A stretch of 64,000 nt of DNA from assembly GCA_016706685.1 (NCBI GenBank), contig JADJJE010000011.1, positions 62,001 to 126,000 of the forward strand. The letters are read 5' to 3'. Position numbers and translations under genes: made by a program. This stretch comes from Sandaracinaceae bacterium. GTDB lineage: Bacteria > Myxococcota_A > Polyangia > Polyangiales > Houyiibacteriaceae. Below the pieces are notes generated by a model, which saw only the letters and a program-made list of their open reading frames with translations, was not told where the DNA came from and did no database searches. Shown one piece after another: positions 17,815 through 25,840 of the stretch; position 1 is the stretch's first letter, and each line of letters starts with the position of its first letter.

Positions 17815-19233
17815 ATGACCACCACGCGTCGCAACGCTTGGACCACGGCGTCGCAGCAGAGTGTCAACGTGCGCGACAGCGACGCCGACCCCACGCCGGG
17901 GCTGGTGTTGGTGTACTCGCGGCTGCACGCACAGCTGGTCCCGGTGGCGCCGCTGCGCACCAGCCCGTTCAGCGTGGGGCGTGAGGACAGCAACGCGCTC
18001 TGCATCCCAGAGGCCGCGGTGTCGCGGCACCACGCTCGGCTCGAGCAGCGCGGCCAGCGCTGGTGGATCGTGGACCAGAACTCCACCAACGGCGTCACGC
18101 TGAACGGCGTACGGGTGAGCGAGGCGCCCCTCGCCAGCCACGACGTGCTGCGCATCGGGGACAGCGTGTACCGCTTCGCGACCGACGGCGCGACGCGCTA
18201 CGTGGCCTACCCGCCCAGCGCGCAGGTCGTCGCGGGAGCGCGGCCCTTCACGCACGACCGCAGCGGGCCCCTCATTGGCGGATATCAGATCGACCAACTG
18301 CTGGACCGCGTGCAGCGCGTGGCACCCACGGGGCTGGCCGTCATCATCACCGGCGAGAGCGGCACCGGGAAGGAGCTGGTGGCGCGCGAGCTGCACCGGC
18401 GCAGCGGCCGCACGGGCCACTTCCAGGCCATCAACTGCGCGGCGCTGAGCCCCACGCTCATCGAGAGCGAGCTGTTCGGGCACCGCAAGGGCGCGTTCAC
18501 CGGAGCCACGCACGACAAGCCCGGGCTGCTGCGAGCAGCCGACGGCGGCACCCTGTTCCTGGACGAGATCGGCGACATGCCGCTCGAGGCCCAGGCCAAG
18601 CTGCTGCGCGTCCTGCAAGAGAAAGAGGTGCTCCCCATCGGCGCGTCGCGGCCCGTTGCGCTGGACGTGCGGGTGGCCTGCGCCACGCATCGAGACCTCG
18701 AGGACCTCGTGGCCGGCGGGTCGTTCCGGGGCGACCTGCTGGCGCGCCTGCGCGAGTTCGAGATCGAGCTGCCCCCGCTGCGCCACCGGCGCGAAGACGT
18801 GCTGCCGCTGCTGCGCCACTTCCTGGCGGCCGCGGGCCGGCCGGTGAGCGACCCGAGCTTCTCCTACATGCTGGCGCTGGCCCACTACGACTGGCCCTAC
18901 AACGTGCGCGAGATGGAGAGCGCGGTGCGCCTCTCGGTGGCCCTCGCCGCCGGCATGGAGCTCGACCTGCGGCACCTCCCGAAGCCCGTGCAGGCGGCTT
19001 TGGACGCGCACGGGCAGCCTGCCCGCGCCCCCCAGCACGACGCGCGCGGCCACCACCCCGCGCGTGAGACCGCGCGTGGCGGGGACGCCCCCGACGAGGT
19101 GCAGCTGCGCCTGGCGCTGGCGGAGCACCGCGGCAACGTGGCGGCCGTGGGGCGCGTGTTCGGCAAGGAGCGCATGCAGGTGCACCGCTGGATGCGTCGC
19201 TACGGGATCAACGCCGAAGACTACCGCGCCTAG
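17815..19233 (+). CDS. FHA-domain sigma-54-dependent transcriptional activator (second copy)
   Basis: Enhancer-binding protein of 472 residues with the same plan as the one at 3.9-5.2 kb. FHA domain about 45-125 ('FSVGRED', 'SRHHARL', 'NSTNGVTLNG'), AAA+ core with Walker A GESGTGKE (180-187), GAFTGA (226-231) and Walker B 'GTLFLDEIGD' (245-254), then a Fis-like DNA-binding end ('RGNVAAVGRVFGKERMQV'). The FHA motifs are closer to consensus than in the first copy. It follows the hybrid kinase by 88 bp. Its own targets are unknown; the sigma-54 promoter at 25.77 kb is the only clear candidate in the window. Confidence 0.93.
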   Translation: MTTTRRNAWTTASQQSVNVRDSDADPTPGLVLVYSRLHAQLVPVAPLRTSPFSVGREDSNALCIPEAAVSRHHARLEQRGQRWWIVDQNSTNGVTLNGVRVSEAPLASHDVLRIGDSVYRFATDGATRYVAYPPSAQVVAGARPFTHDRSGPLIGGYQIDQLLDRVQRVAPTGLAVIITGESGTGKELVARELHRRSGRTGHFQAINCAALSPTLIESELFGHRKGAFTGATHDKPGLLRAADGGTLFLDEIGDMPLEAQAKLLRVLQEKEVLPIGASRPVALDVRVACATHRDLEDLVAGGSFRGDLLARLREFEIELPPLRHRREDVLPLLRHFLAAAGRPVSDPSFSYMLALAHYDWPYNVREMESAVRLSVALAAGMELDLRHLPKPVQAALDAHGQPARAPQHDARGHHPARETARGGDAPDEVQLRLALAEHRGNVAAVGRVFGKERMQVHRWMRRYGINAEDYRA

Positions 19234-19266
19234 CGGGCCGCCTAGAGCCCGCGTCCCTCGAGGCGC

Positions 19267-20112
19267 TCAGGCCGTGGGCGGCGGCAAGAGCGTGAGGCCA
19301 TGGTTGTCCCGGTCCTTCAGGCGCTCGAGGATGATGGTCGCGGTCTCCTCGATGGCCAGGTTGGTGACGTCCACCACCATCCACTCGGGGTTCTCGCGGA
19401 AGATGGCGTGGGCGTACTCGAGCTCCGCGCGCACGTGCTCGCGCAGGCCGTAGTTGGCGTCGCCCGGCATGCCCAGCTGCTGCAGCCGCTGGCGCCGGAT
19501 GTCCATGAGGTGGTCCGTGTCCAGCGTGAGCCCGATGACCTTGTGCCCCGGCACGTCGTACAGCTCGGGTGGCGGCTCCACGCCCAACACGAGCGGCACG
19601 TTGGCCACCTTGAGGCCGCGCCCCGCGAGGTACGTGGAGAGCGGCGTCTTGCTGGTGCGGCTCACGCCCGTGAGCACCAAGTCGGCCCGGCGCAGGTTGC
19701 GCGGCTCCTTGCCGTCGTCGCTCTTCACGGCGAACTCGATGGCCTCCACGCGCCGGAAGTACTCCTTCGACAGCGGCATGTCGGCCGTGGGGATGTTCAC
19801 CGGGTCGGCCTCGAGGAACGCGCCCACCTTGTGGATGAGCGAGCCGATGACGTCCACCGCCTCGACCTCGTTCTCCTGCGCCAGCTTGTGGAAGAACTCG
19901 CGCAGCTCCGGCCGCACGATGGTGAACACGATCATGGAGCCGTGTTCACGCGCCTTCTTGATGACGTCCGACACGGAGTCACGGTCGCGCACCCGTGTGA
20001 ACAGGCGCACTGGGACACGTGCATCCGGATACTGGAGGAGCGCCGCGCGCACGACGCGCTCGGCGGTCTCTCCGGTGGAGTCACTGACAACGAAGATGGG
20101 CTTGGGGTCCAT
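19267..20112 (-). CDS. ppsR: Phosphoenolpyruvate synthase (or PPDK) regulatory protein, bifunctional kinase/pyrophosphorylase
   Basis: DUF299-family enzyme that switches PEP synthase or pyruvate-phosphate dikinase off and on by ADP-dependent Thr phosphorylation and Pi-dependent dephosphorylation. It has 281 residues from ATG 20112. 'VVSDSTGETAE' and the P-loop-like 'TGVSRTSKTPLSTYLA' are diagnostic, and 'VIGLTLD' near residue 210 is typical. The frame is open 8 codons further upstream but ATG 20112 fits the family best. It converges with the sigma-54 activator across 33 bp that contain a short GC stem (19233-19252). The target enzyme is not in the window. Confidence 0.95.
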   Translation of the reverse strand: MDPKPIFVVSDSTGETAERVVRAALLQYPDARVPVRLFTRVRDRDSVSDVIKKAREHGSMIVFTIVRPELREFFHKLAQENEVEAVDVIGSLIHKVGAFLEADPVNIPTADMPLSKEYFRRVEAIEFAVKSDDGKEPRNLRRADLVLTGVSRTSKTPLSTYLAGRGLKVANVPLVLGVEPPPELYDVPGHKVIGLTLDTDHLMDIRRQRLQQLGMPGDANYGLREHVRAELEYAHAIFRENPEWMVVDVTNLAIEETATIILERLKDRDNHGLTLLPPPTA

Positions 20113-20185
20113 GTAGGCTCCGCCGGATCCTAACACCCACCGACCTGTGCCGCGCGCCGACTATCGAAGCGCACGGCCACCGACA

Positions 20186-20338
20186 TCAGGCGCCGGCGCG
20201 GCCGATGCGCGTGCCGAGCGCGCGGCGGGCCATGCCCTGCACGCGGCGACGGTTCTTGGCCTTGGCCTTGGCGTGGTGACGGGCGCCCTTCTTGGTCTTG
20301 CGGACGCGGCGGGACTTCTTGGAAAGCGGCAAGTACAT
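20186..20338 (-). CDS. Small, very basic protein of unknown function (50 aa)
   Basis: Short gene of 50 codons with a good AGGAAAA ribosome site 5-7 nt before ATG 20338. The product is extremely rich in Lys and Arg, including 'SKKSRRVRKTKKGARHHAKA' near the N-terminus, no Cys or acidic residue, and resembles a ribosomal-protein or nucleic-acid-binding tail. Codons use the same GC-ending preference as neighbouring genes. It lies 73 bp upstream of ppsR on the same strand. I do not recognise a named family. RNA or ribosome binding is a guess from charge alone. Confidence 0.65.
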   Translation of the reverse strand: MYLPLSKKSRRVRKTKKGARHHAKAKAKNRRRVQGMARRALGTRIGRAGA

Positions 20339-20462
20339 CGGTTTTTCCTGCGTGGAACACCCGCCAGAAGCGCGGGCAAAGTCGTTTCGCGAGCCCTTTC
20401 GGGCGCGACGGGAGCGCTGTCCTAGCAGGCGTCGCGCCGAATGTCACGCGAGCGCGCCTTTT

Positions 20463-20620
20463 GGGCCCGCGAACGGGGAAGTCGACCGAAGATCGTGGTC
20501 GAGGCGCCCGGCTGGCAAGGCGCGACGAGGGAGCATACCGCGAGGTATGCTCCCTCGTCGCGCCTTGCCAGCCGGGCGCCTCGACCACGATCTTCAGTCG
20601 ACTTCCCCGTTCGCGGGCCC
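20463..20620. repeat. 158-nt near-perfect hairpin with 77-bp arms and a GCGA tetraloop
   Basis: Arms 20463-20539 and 20544-20620 are reverse complements with a single mismatch (C20487 against A20596). The 4-nt loop is GCGA closed by C-G, a GNRA tetraloop. The 323-bp gap between the 50-aa gene and trmL otherwise holds nothing recognised. A part of the arm recurs at 17.77-17.81 kb. It reads the same on both strands, so any transcript would form a very stable RNA. It could be a MITE-like insertion, a structured RNA or an assembly fold-back; the single mismatch argues somewhat against a simple assembly artefact. Confidence 0.9.
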
Positions 20621-20661
20621 AGAGCCTCGACGCTGGGGCGCTTTTCGCTCACAACCCCGCC

Positions 20662-21192
20662 ATGCCCACTGGCCCGAAGCTGCGCGCCGAGCAGGCCCAT
20701 GAGCCATTCCGGATCGTCTTGGTCGACCCGGAAATCCCTGGCAACACCGGCGCGGCGGCCCGCACGGCGGCGGCCACCCAGAGCGCGCTGCACCTAGTGG
20801 GCAAGCTGGGCTTCCGTATCGACGAGCAGTCCGTGCGGCGGGCGGGGCTGGACTACTGGCACCTGGTGGACCTGCACCGCCACGAGGCGCTCGGTGACTT
20901 CCAGGTGGCCCACCCCGGTTCGCGGCTTCACCTGTTCTCGTCGGGGGCAAAGCGCAGCTACCTGGACGTGGCGTTCCAGCCGGGGGACGCGCTGGTGTTC
21001 GGAAAGGAGTCCACAGGGCTCGATCGGGCCCTGCTGGAAGCCCACCCTGACGCCGTGGTGGGCATCCCCACGCTGGGCGCCGTGCGCAGCCTGAACTTGA
21101 GCAACGCCGTCGCGATCGTGGTCTACGAGGCGCTCCGTCAGACCGGCGCGCTCGACCGCACGTTCGTGGAGGAAGACTCAGGCCCTCGCTGA
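20662..21192 (+). CDS. trmL: tRNA (cytidine(34)-2'-O)-methyltransferase, SPOUT family
   Basis: Methylates the wobble ribose of tRNA-Leu anticodons. It has 176 residues from ATG 20662. SPOUT-knot features are clear: 'RIVLVDPEIPGNTGAAARTA' at the N-terminus, 'LVFGKESTGLDRALLE' in the middle, and the cofactor-binding end 'GAVRSLNLSNAVAIVVYEAL'. The frame is open upstream through the hairpin, which is not coding. Its 3' end overlaps the convergent molybdopterin oxidoreductase by 15 nt. Slightly longer than the E. coli enzyme because of the N-terminal lead. Confidence 0.93.
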   Translation: MPTGPKLRAEQAHEPFRIVLVDPEIPGNTGAAARTAAATQSALHLVGKLGFRIDEQSVRRAGLDYWHLVDLHRHEALGDFQVAHPGSRLHLFSSGAKRSYLDVAFQPGDALVFGKESTGLDRALLEAHPDAVVGIPTLGAVRSLNLSNAVAIVVYEALRQTGALDRTFVEEDSGPR

Positions 21193-23316
21193 CGGGCCCA
21201 GCTGCACCGGCTGCCCACTGAGCGCGCTGGTGCCCGACAAGCGGTCCACCCGGCGAGCGTCGATCACGTCGTTGACGCTGGCCCCGGGCTGGGCCGAGGC
21301 CACCCCCAGGCGCGTGCCTGCTCGCCCATGCCCGAAGCCGTGAGGCAGGCACACCACCCCGGGCATGATGTCGTCCGTGACCCGCACGGGCACGTCTACG
21401 CTGCCCACATCCGAGCGGAGCGTGGCGATCGCCCCGTCTTGCACCTGGCAGCGCTCGGCGTCGGTGGGGTGCACTTCCAGCGTGCAGCGTGAGGCGCCCC
21501 GCATGAGCCGCGGCGCGTTGTGCATCCACGAGTTGTTGCTGCGCAGCGTGCGTCGGCTGATGAGCACCAGCGGTGTGACCGGCTCGCTCAGCTGCGCGCC
21601 GAGGTTGCCCAGCTCGGACGCCAGCAACGCCGGGAACAGGTCGAGCGAGCGGTGCGAGTAGCGCAGGATGTCCCCCAGGCGCGCTTCGAGCGGCCCGAGA
21701 TCCACGGTGGTCCCCGCTGCCTGCAGCGAGGCGAGCGTGAGCTTGCGGTGGCGCTGGGGGCCCACGCGGAGGAGCAGATCGAGGATGCGCTCAGGCCGCG
21801 CGCGCCGCAGACCGGTGATGGCCAGCGCCGCCGCACGCTGGGGCAGACCGCGCGCGGCCAGCACCCGCTCGGCGAGCTCGAGCAGCACGTCCCAGCCCTC
21901 GCGCGTGTCCTTCGGGGCAGGCACCACCGGGCCATCGAACGAAGCGAAATTGCGCACGCCCTGGCCCGCAAACAGCATGGGATAGTGCGCCCGCTCGAGC
22001 GCCACGGGCGTGGGCAGGATGTAGTGCGCCAGGCACGAGGTCTCGTTCACGAAGAGGTCGATGGACACCAGCAGGTCCAGCTCCTGGAGCGCCGCCCCCA
22101 CCCGCGAGCCATCCGGGTTGGACAGCACGGGGTTGCCCGCGTTCACGATGAGCGCCTTGATCTGGCCCGGCCCCGGAGCCTCGAGCTCCTCCAGCAGCGC
22201 CGCCACGGGCAGCTCCCCCAGGAATGACGGCCGCTTCGCAACGCGTGAGCACCCCGGCTTCAGCTGGGCTCCCGCGAGCGCGCTGATGCGGACCAGATCG
22301 ATGGCCGGCGTGGCGAAGCGCACCCCACCCTCCCGGTCGAGGTTGCCCGTGAGGGCGTTGACGAGATCCAGCAGGATGGTGGTGGTGGTGCCGTGCTCTT
22401 GCACGCAGGTCCCCATGCGCCCGTAGCAGATCGCACGGCGCGCCGAGCCGAGGTCATCGGCCAGCGCGTGGATGGTGGCTGCCGGCAGCCCGACGCGCGC
22501 GGCCACGCGCTCGGCCGTGAACTCGCGCACCGCTGCGCCCAGCGCCTCGAAGCCGGCGTCGCGGCAGAACGGCGAGCGCGCGGCGACGCCGGTGGCGAAC
22601 AACCGCTCCATCATGGCGAGCAGGAGGAACGCATCACTCCCAGGCCGAATGAAGTGGTGCTGGTCGGCGATGGCGGCCGTCTCGGTGCGGCGCGGATCCA
22701 CCACGACGATGCGCCCACCGCGCTCCTGGATGGCGCGCAGCCGGCGCGTGATGTCGGGGGACACCATGCCGCTGCCGTTGGACACCAGTGGGTTGGCACC
22801 GATGACCAGCAGGTGCTCGGTGTGGTCGAGGTCGGGCACGGGCACGGCGGCGGGGCTCCCGAACAGCGTGGCCGAGGCCACCACGCGCGGCAGGTTGTCG
22901 AGCGACGCCGCGCTGAAGTGGTTGCGGCCGCCCAGCACGGCACGCAGCACGGTGGAGGCCAGGGCCGCCCCGTAGTCGTGAGCCGTGGGGTTGCCCAGGT
23001 AGGTGGCCACGGCGTCGGCACCATCGCGCGCACGGATGGCGGCCAGGCGCTGCCCGATGTCACCCAGCGCCTCTTCCCAGCTGACCGGGACGAAGTCGCG
23101 TCCCACTCGCTTGAGCGGCGTCCGCACCCGGTCGGGGTCGTCCATCAGGTCGCCCAGCGCGGCGGCCTTCGGGCAGATGTGTCCGCGCGTGAACGGATCG
23201 CTCACGTCGCCGCGCACCTCCACCACGCGACCCTGGTCCACGCGCACGCGCAGCCCACAGTGGGCGTCGCACAGCGTGCACACGGCCCGGACGGTTCCAT
23301 TCGAGTGTTCGCTCAT
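21178..23316 (-). CDS. Molybdopterin oxidoreductase (DMSO-reductase superfamily) with [4Fe-4S] domain, Asn at the usual Mo-ligand position
   Basis: Mo/W-bisPGD enzyme of 712 residues, predicted cytosolic because no Tat signal is seen. The N-terminal cluster cysteines are C13, C16, C20 and C48 ('CTLCDAHC' and 'GHICPK', with the relay Lys after the last Cys). 'VDPRRTETA', 'NSWMHNAPRLM' and 'CLPHGFGHGRAG' mark the cofactor domains. By alignment with the paralogue at 59-61 kb, Asn141 ('ASLDNLPR') stands where that protein has Cys136. The gene overlaps the upstream K+-channel gene by 4 nt (ATGA). The substrate is unknown; formate-dehydrogenase-like is only the nearest named group. Confidence 0.88.
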   Translation of the reverse strand: MSEHSNGTVRAVCTLCDAHCGLRVRVDQGRVVEVRGDVSDPFTRGHICPKAAALGDLMDDPDRVRTPLKRVGRDFVPVSWEEALGDIGQRLAAIRARDGADAVATYLGNPTAHDYGAALASTVLRAVLGGRNHFSAASLDNLPRVVASATLFGSPAAVPVPDLDHTEHLLVIGANPLVSNGSGMVSPDITRRLRAIQERGGRIVVVDPRRTETAAIADQHHFIRPGSDAFLLLAMMERLFATGVAARSPFCRDAGFEALGAAVREFTAERVAARVGLPAATIHALADDLGSARRAICYGRMGTCVQEHGTTTTILLDLVNALTGNLDREGGVRFATPAIDLVRISALAGAQLKPGCSRVAKRPSFLGELPVAALLEELEAPGPGQIKALIVNAGNPVLSNPDGSRVGAALQELDLLVSIDLFVNETSCLAHYILPTPVALERAHYPMLFAGQGVRNFASFDGPVVPAPKDTREGWDVLLELAERVLAARGLPQRAAALAITGLRRARPERILDLLLRVGPQRHRKLTLASLQAAGTTVDLGPLEARLGDILRYSHRSLDLFPALLASELGNLGAQLSEPVTPLVLISRRTLRSNNSWMHNAPRLMRGASRCTLEVHPTDAERCQVQDGAIATLRSDVGSVDVPVRVTDDIMPGVVCLPHGFGHGRAGTRLGVASAQPGASVNDVIDARRVDRLSGTSALSGQPVQLGPSARA

Positions 23317-24680
23317 GTCGGCGGCTCCTCACTGATGACGAAGGCCTCGTCGCCTTCGAGCATGGGCTCGTCGGCGCGTGGATTGATGAGGAAGCGGTCG
23401 CCGTCGCGCACCAGCGAGAGCACCGTCCGGCGCAGGCCCAGCATGGCGATGTTGAAGTCCAGGAAGGTCTTGCCGATGAACTCCTCGTCCACGGGCACGC
23501 GGTAGATCTCGCTGCCGTACTTGTTGGTGAGCAGGTCCTGCAGCAGGTCGCCCACGCCCAGGTCCTGCACCGAGCGCACCAGCAACGTGGACGCGAGCCC
23601 ACGCGTGTCGATGACCGCGTCGCAACCTGCGGCCTCGAGGTGCTCGCGGTTCTCCGGATCGATCAGCTCCGCGCTCAGCCGCACCTTGGGGTTCAGCTTC
23701 TTGAGCGCCAGGGCGATGAGCGCCGTCTCGTGATCGCTCTGCGGGTTGTTCGGGTCGTTGGCGAAGACGATGGCGGCTGCCGCGAACTCGGCCGACGAAC
23801 GCGACAGGCTGTCGCGGCTGCCCGGCCGCCCCCGCACGAACAGCACGGGCTCGGCGATGGGGGTGGTCTCGAGGTCCGCCACCACGCAGATGGGCATCTC
23901 GAGGTAGCGCGGGTCGTGGCGAAAGTCGTCGATGGCGCCGAACGACTTCTCGTTCCAGCCGAGCACCAGGAGGTGATGTTTGAGCATATAGGTCCGAAGG
24001 CCCTTCTGGCCGCGTTCACGGTATTCGATGAGGCCTGCCGCGATGGTGGCAGCCAGCGTCCCCAGCACGCCCACGCCGAGGATCATGGTCATGACGGCCA
24101 CCACGCGGCCGCCGAGGGTGTAGGGGTAGAGGTCGCCGTAGCCCACGGTGCTGAGCGTGGTCATACTCCACCAGAGCGCGTCCCCCGGGTCGTGGATGCT
24201 GGGGTTGTGGCCGTCCTCGAAGTGGTAGAAGGCGCTGGCCGCCAACAGCCACACACCGAGGGCCACCCACGTGAGGTTGGCCATGGCGTCGGTCCGAAAC
24301 GGCAGCTCGCGGCCGCGCAGCACGCGCCGCGTGAGCGCCAGCACGCGGGCCAGGCGAATGAGCCGCACCAGCCGCACCAGACGGGCGGCGCGCAGCGGCC
24401 CCACCACGGGGATGCAGCCCAGCAGGTCCACCCAGTTGCGGCGGAAGAAGCGCCAGCGGTAGGGCCTCGCACGGTAGAAGCGGTAACCGAAGTCCGCTGC
24501 GAACAGGGCGCAGAAGCCGAAGTCGATGTAGCCGAGCAGGTGCCCCTCGGCGGAGTCGTGGTCGAGCTGCATGTCGACCAGGATGAGCACCAGCGCGATG
24601 ACGGTGCTCACCAACACCAGGCGGTCCCACCAGCGAGGCATGAGCGGGTCGGTGTGCAGTGGCTGGAGGCGCTGGCCCAT
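23313..24680 (-). CDS. Voltage-sensor-type potassium channel with cytosolic RCK (TrkA-N) domain
   Basis: Six-helix K+ channel of about 455 residues in the inner membrane. The S4-like helix carries Arg at every third position ('AARLVRLVRLIRLARVLAL'), the pore has 'TLSTVGYGDLYP', and the C-terminal 210 residues form a TrkA-N/RCK-like nucleotide or ligand-sensing domain ('LLVLGWNEKSFGAID'). The frame continues open upstream, but ATG 24680 begins just before the first helix. No strong ribosome site is visible. The stop overlaps the molybdopterin-enzyme start, an unusual pairing. Confidence 0.9.
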   Translation of the reverse strand: MGQRLQPLHTDPLMPRWWDRLVLVSTVIALVLILVDMQLDHDSAEGHLLGYIDFGFCALFAADFGYRFYRARPYRWRFFRRNWVDLLGCIPVVGPLRAARLVRLVRLIRLARVLALTRRVLRGRELPFRTDAMANLTWVALGVWLLAASAFYHFEDGHNPSIHDPGDALWWSMTTLSTVGYGDLYPYTLGGRVVAVMTMILGVGVLGTLAATIAAGLIEYRERGQKGLRTYMLKHHLLVLGWNEKSFGAIDDFRHDPRYLEMPICVVADLETTPIAEPVLFVRGRPGSRDSLSRSSAEFAAAAIVFANDPNNPQSDHETALIALALKKLNPKVRLSAELIDPENREHLEAAGCDAVIDTRGLASTLLVRSVQDLGVGDLLQDLLTNKYGSEIYRVPVDEEFIGKTFLDFNIAMLGLRRTVLSLVRDGDRFLINPRADEPMLEGDEAFVISEEPPT

Positions 24681-24706
24681 GGTGCGGCGCCGAGTATGCC
24701 ACCGAC

Positions 24707-24735
24707 TTGACCGCCACGGCGCGCCCCTGCACGTT
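24707..24735 (+). promoter_or_regulatory. Possible promoter for the M23 peptidase gene
   Basis: TTGACC (24707-24712) lies exactly 37 nt before ATG 24744. With a 17-nt spacer the -10 would be CACGTT, a poor match. It is listed because the -35 position repeats at other genes in the window. Confidence 0.22.
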
Positions 24736-24743
24736 GACCGGGC

Positions 24744-25685
24744 ATGGATCGTCGTGACACCACGCGGTGTCTTGCCGCGCTCGCGCTCTGCCTGGCGGCC
24801 CTCGCCCTGCGGCCCTCGGAGGGCGTGCGAGCCCAGGGCGGCAGCCCACCACCCGCCCCGCCCCAGGCCGAGCCCCCGGTGAACAGCCAGGTCGAGCCGG
24901 GCGAAGAGTGGGTGGAGTTCGAAGACGGGCACACCGGCGAGATCGTTCGCGCTCCCGCGCGGGACCAGCTGCCGCCCGCGCTGCCCGTGGAAGAAGTGGT
25001 GGTCCCCGAGGTCCCGCCGGACGACAGCCAGCCCATCGCCACCCCGATGCCCACCGAGTGGGTCCCCAACGTGGGGTCGCAGTGCCGGCGTCGGCGGCGG
25101 CACCGGTTCTGCGATGGCCCGCTGCGTGTGCCCGAGCCCTATGGGGACGCGGCCGCGCTGGCCACGCGTCTTCGGCTGGGCACCCGCGCCGGTCAGCACG
25201 TGCTCGAGCACGCGGCCCGTCCCGAGTGGGTGGCGGAGGTGCAGGGCCGGGTGAGCAACACGCTGCGCTGGCCGGTGGATGGCGGAAACCTCTGGCGCGG
25301 GCTGGTCGCGCGGCGCGGGCGGCGTCCCGAGCACACCGGCGTGGACATCGGCGCGCGGGAGGGCACGTTCGTGCTGGCGGCCAACGACGGGCTCGTCATC
25401 TACGCCCACAACGACATCACCGGCTACGGCAACATGGTGACGGTGGTGCACGGTGACGGGACCTCCACCATGTACGCGCACCTCCGCGCCGCTTATGTGT
25501 TCCCCGGCATGCGTGTGCGCCGGGCCCAGGTGCTGGGCGAGCTCGGCAACACGGGCATCTCGCACGGCCCCCATCTGCACTTCGAGTGGCGCATCGAGGG
25601 GCTGCCCACCAACCCGCTGCCGCGCTTCACGCGCGTGCCACCCCGGGCGGAGCTTCGCATGCGCCAGCTCGAGGCCGAGCGCTGA
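24744..25685 (+). CDS. Secreted M23 (LytM) peptidoglycan endopeptidase
   Basis: Zinc metallopeptidase that cuts peptide cross-links of murein. It has 313 residues: signal peptide (about 1-30), a Pro-rich acidic linker, a short domain shared with the second M23 protein at 30-31.5 kb, then a LytM domain. Zinc ligands are His197 and Asp201 ('HTGVDIG') and His279, with His277 as partner ('HGPHLHFEW'). It is divergent from the K+ channel across 63 bp. Expected location is the periplasm or cell surface. Confidence 0.92.
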   Translation: MDRRDTTRCLAALALCLAALALRPSEGVRAQGGSPPPAPPQAEPPVNSQVEPGEEWVEFEDGHTGEIVRAPARDQLPPALPVEEVVVPEVPPDDSQPIATPMPTEWVPNVGSQCRRRRRHRFCDGPLRVPEPYGDAAALATRLRLGTRAGQHVLEHAARPEWVAEVQGRVSNTLRWPVDGGNLWRGLVARRGRRPEHTGVDIGAREGTFVLAANDGLVIYAHNDITGYGNMVTVVHGDGTSTMYAHLRAAYVFPGMRVRRAQVLGELGNTGISHGPHLHFEWRIEGLPTNPLPRFTRVPPRAELRMRQLEAER

Positions 25686-25768
25686 GAGCGTGAACGCGGG
25701 TTTACGCCGCGCCAACGATCGCCCACGACCCCCGTGTGGCACACTGCAAGAACCTCGACGAATGTCGC

Positions 25769-25784
25769 TGGCACGCTCGTTGCG
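25769..25784 (+). promoter_or_regulatory. Sigma-54 (-24/-12) promoter
   Basis: TGGCAC (25769-25774), 5 nt, TTGC (25780-25783). The GG (25770-25771) and GC (25782-25783) doublets are separated by exactly 10 nt, and the -24 region matches the consensus at every position. Transcription would start near 25795, about 46 nt before ATG 25841. The window encodes two sigma-54 activators. No clear inverted-repeat enhancer was identified. Confidence 0.8.
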
Positions 25785-25840
25785 TAGAATACTCGCGAGC
25801 CCACCCCCGTCGGGCAATGGTACAAGGAGTCGCCTCGACT

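Noticed and set aside
20463..20620. Integron attC site
   Set aside because: The hairpin lacks the GTTRRRY/RYYYAAC end boxes and the bulged bases of attC, and there is no integrase or cassette array.
20441..20797. Several open frames across the long hairpin, on both strands, with the same peptide
   Set aside because: Both arms encode the same peptide because they are inverted copies; there is no start signal and trmL already explains the downstream part.
23313..25817. Long upstream extension of the K+ channel frame
   Set aside because: The extra 379 codons run antisense through the M23 peptidase and show no domain; the membrane protein starts naturally at ATG 24680.
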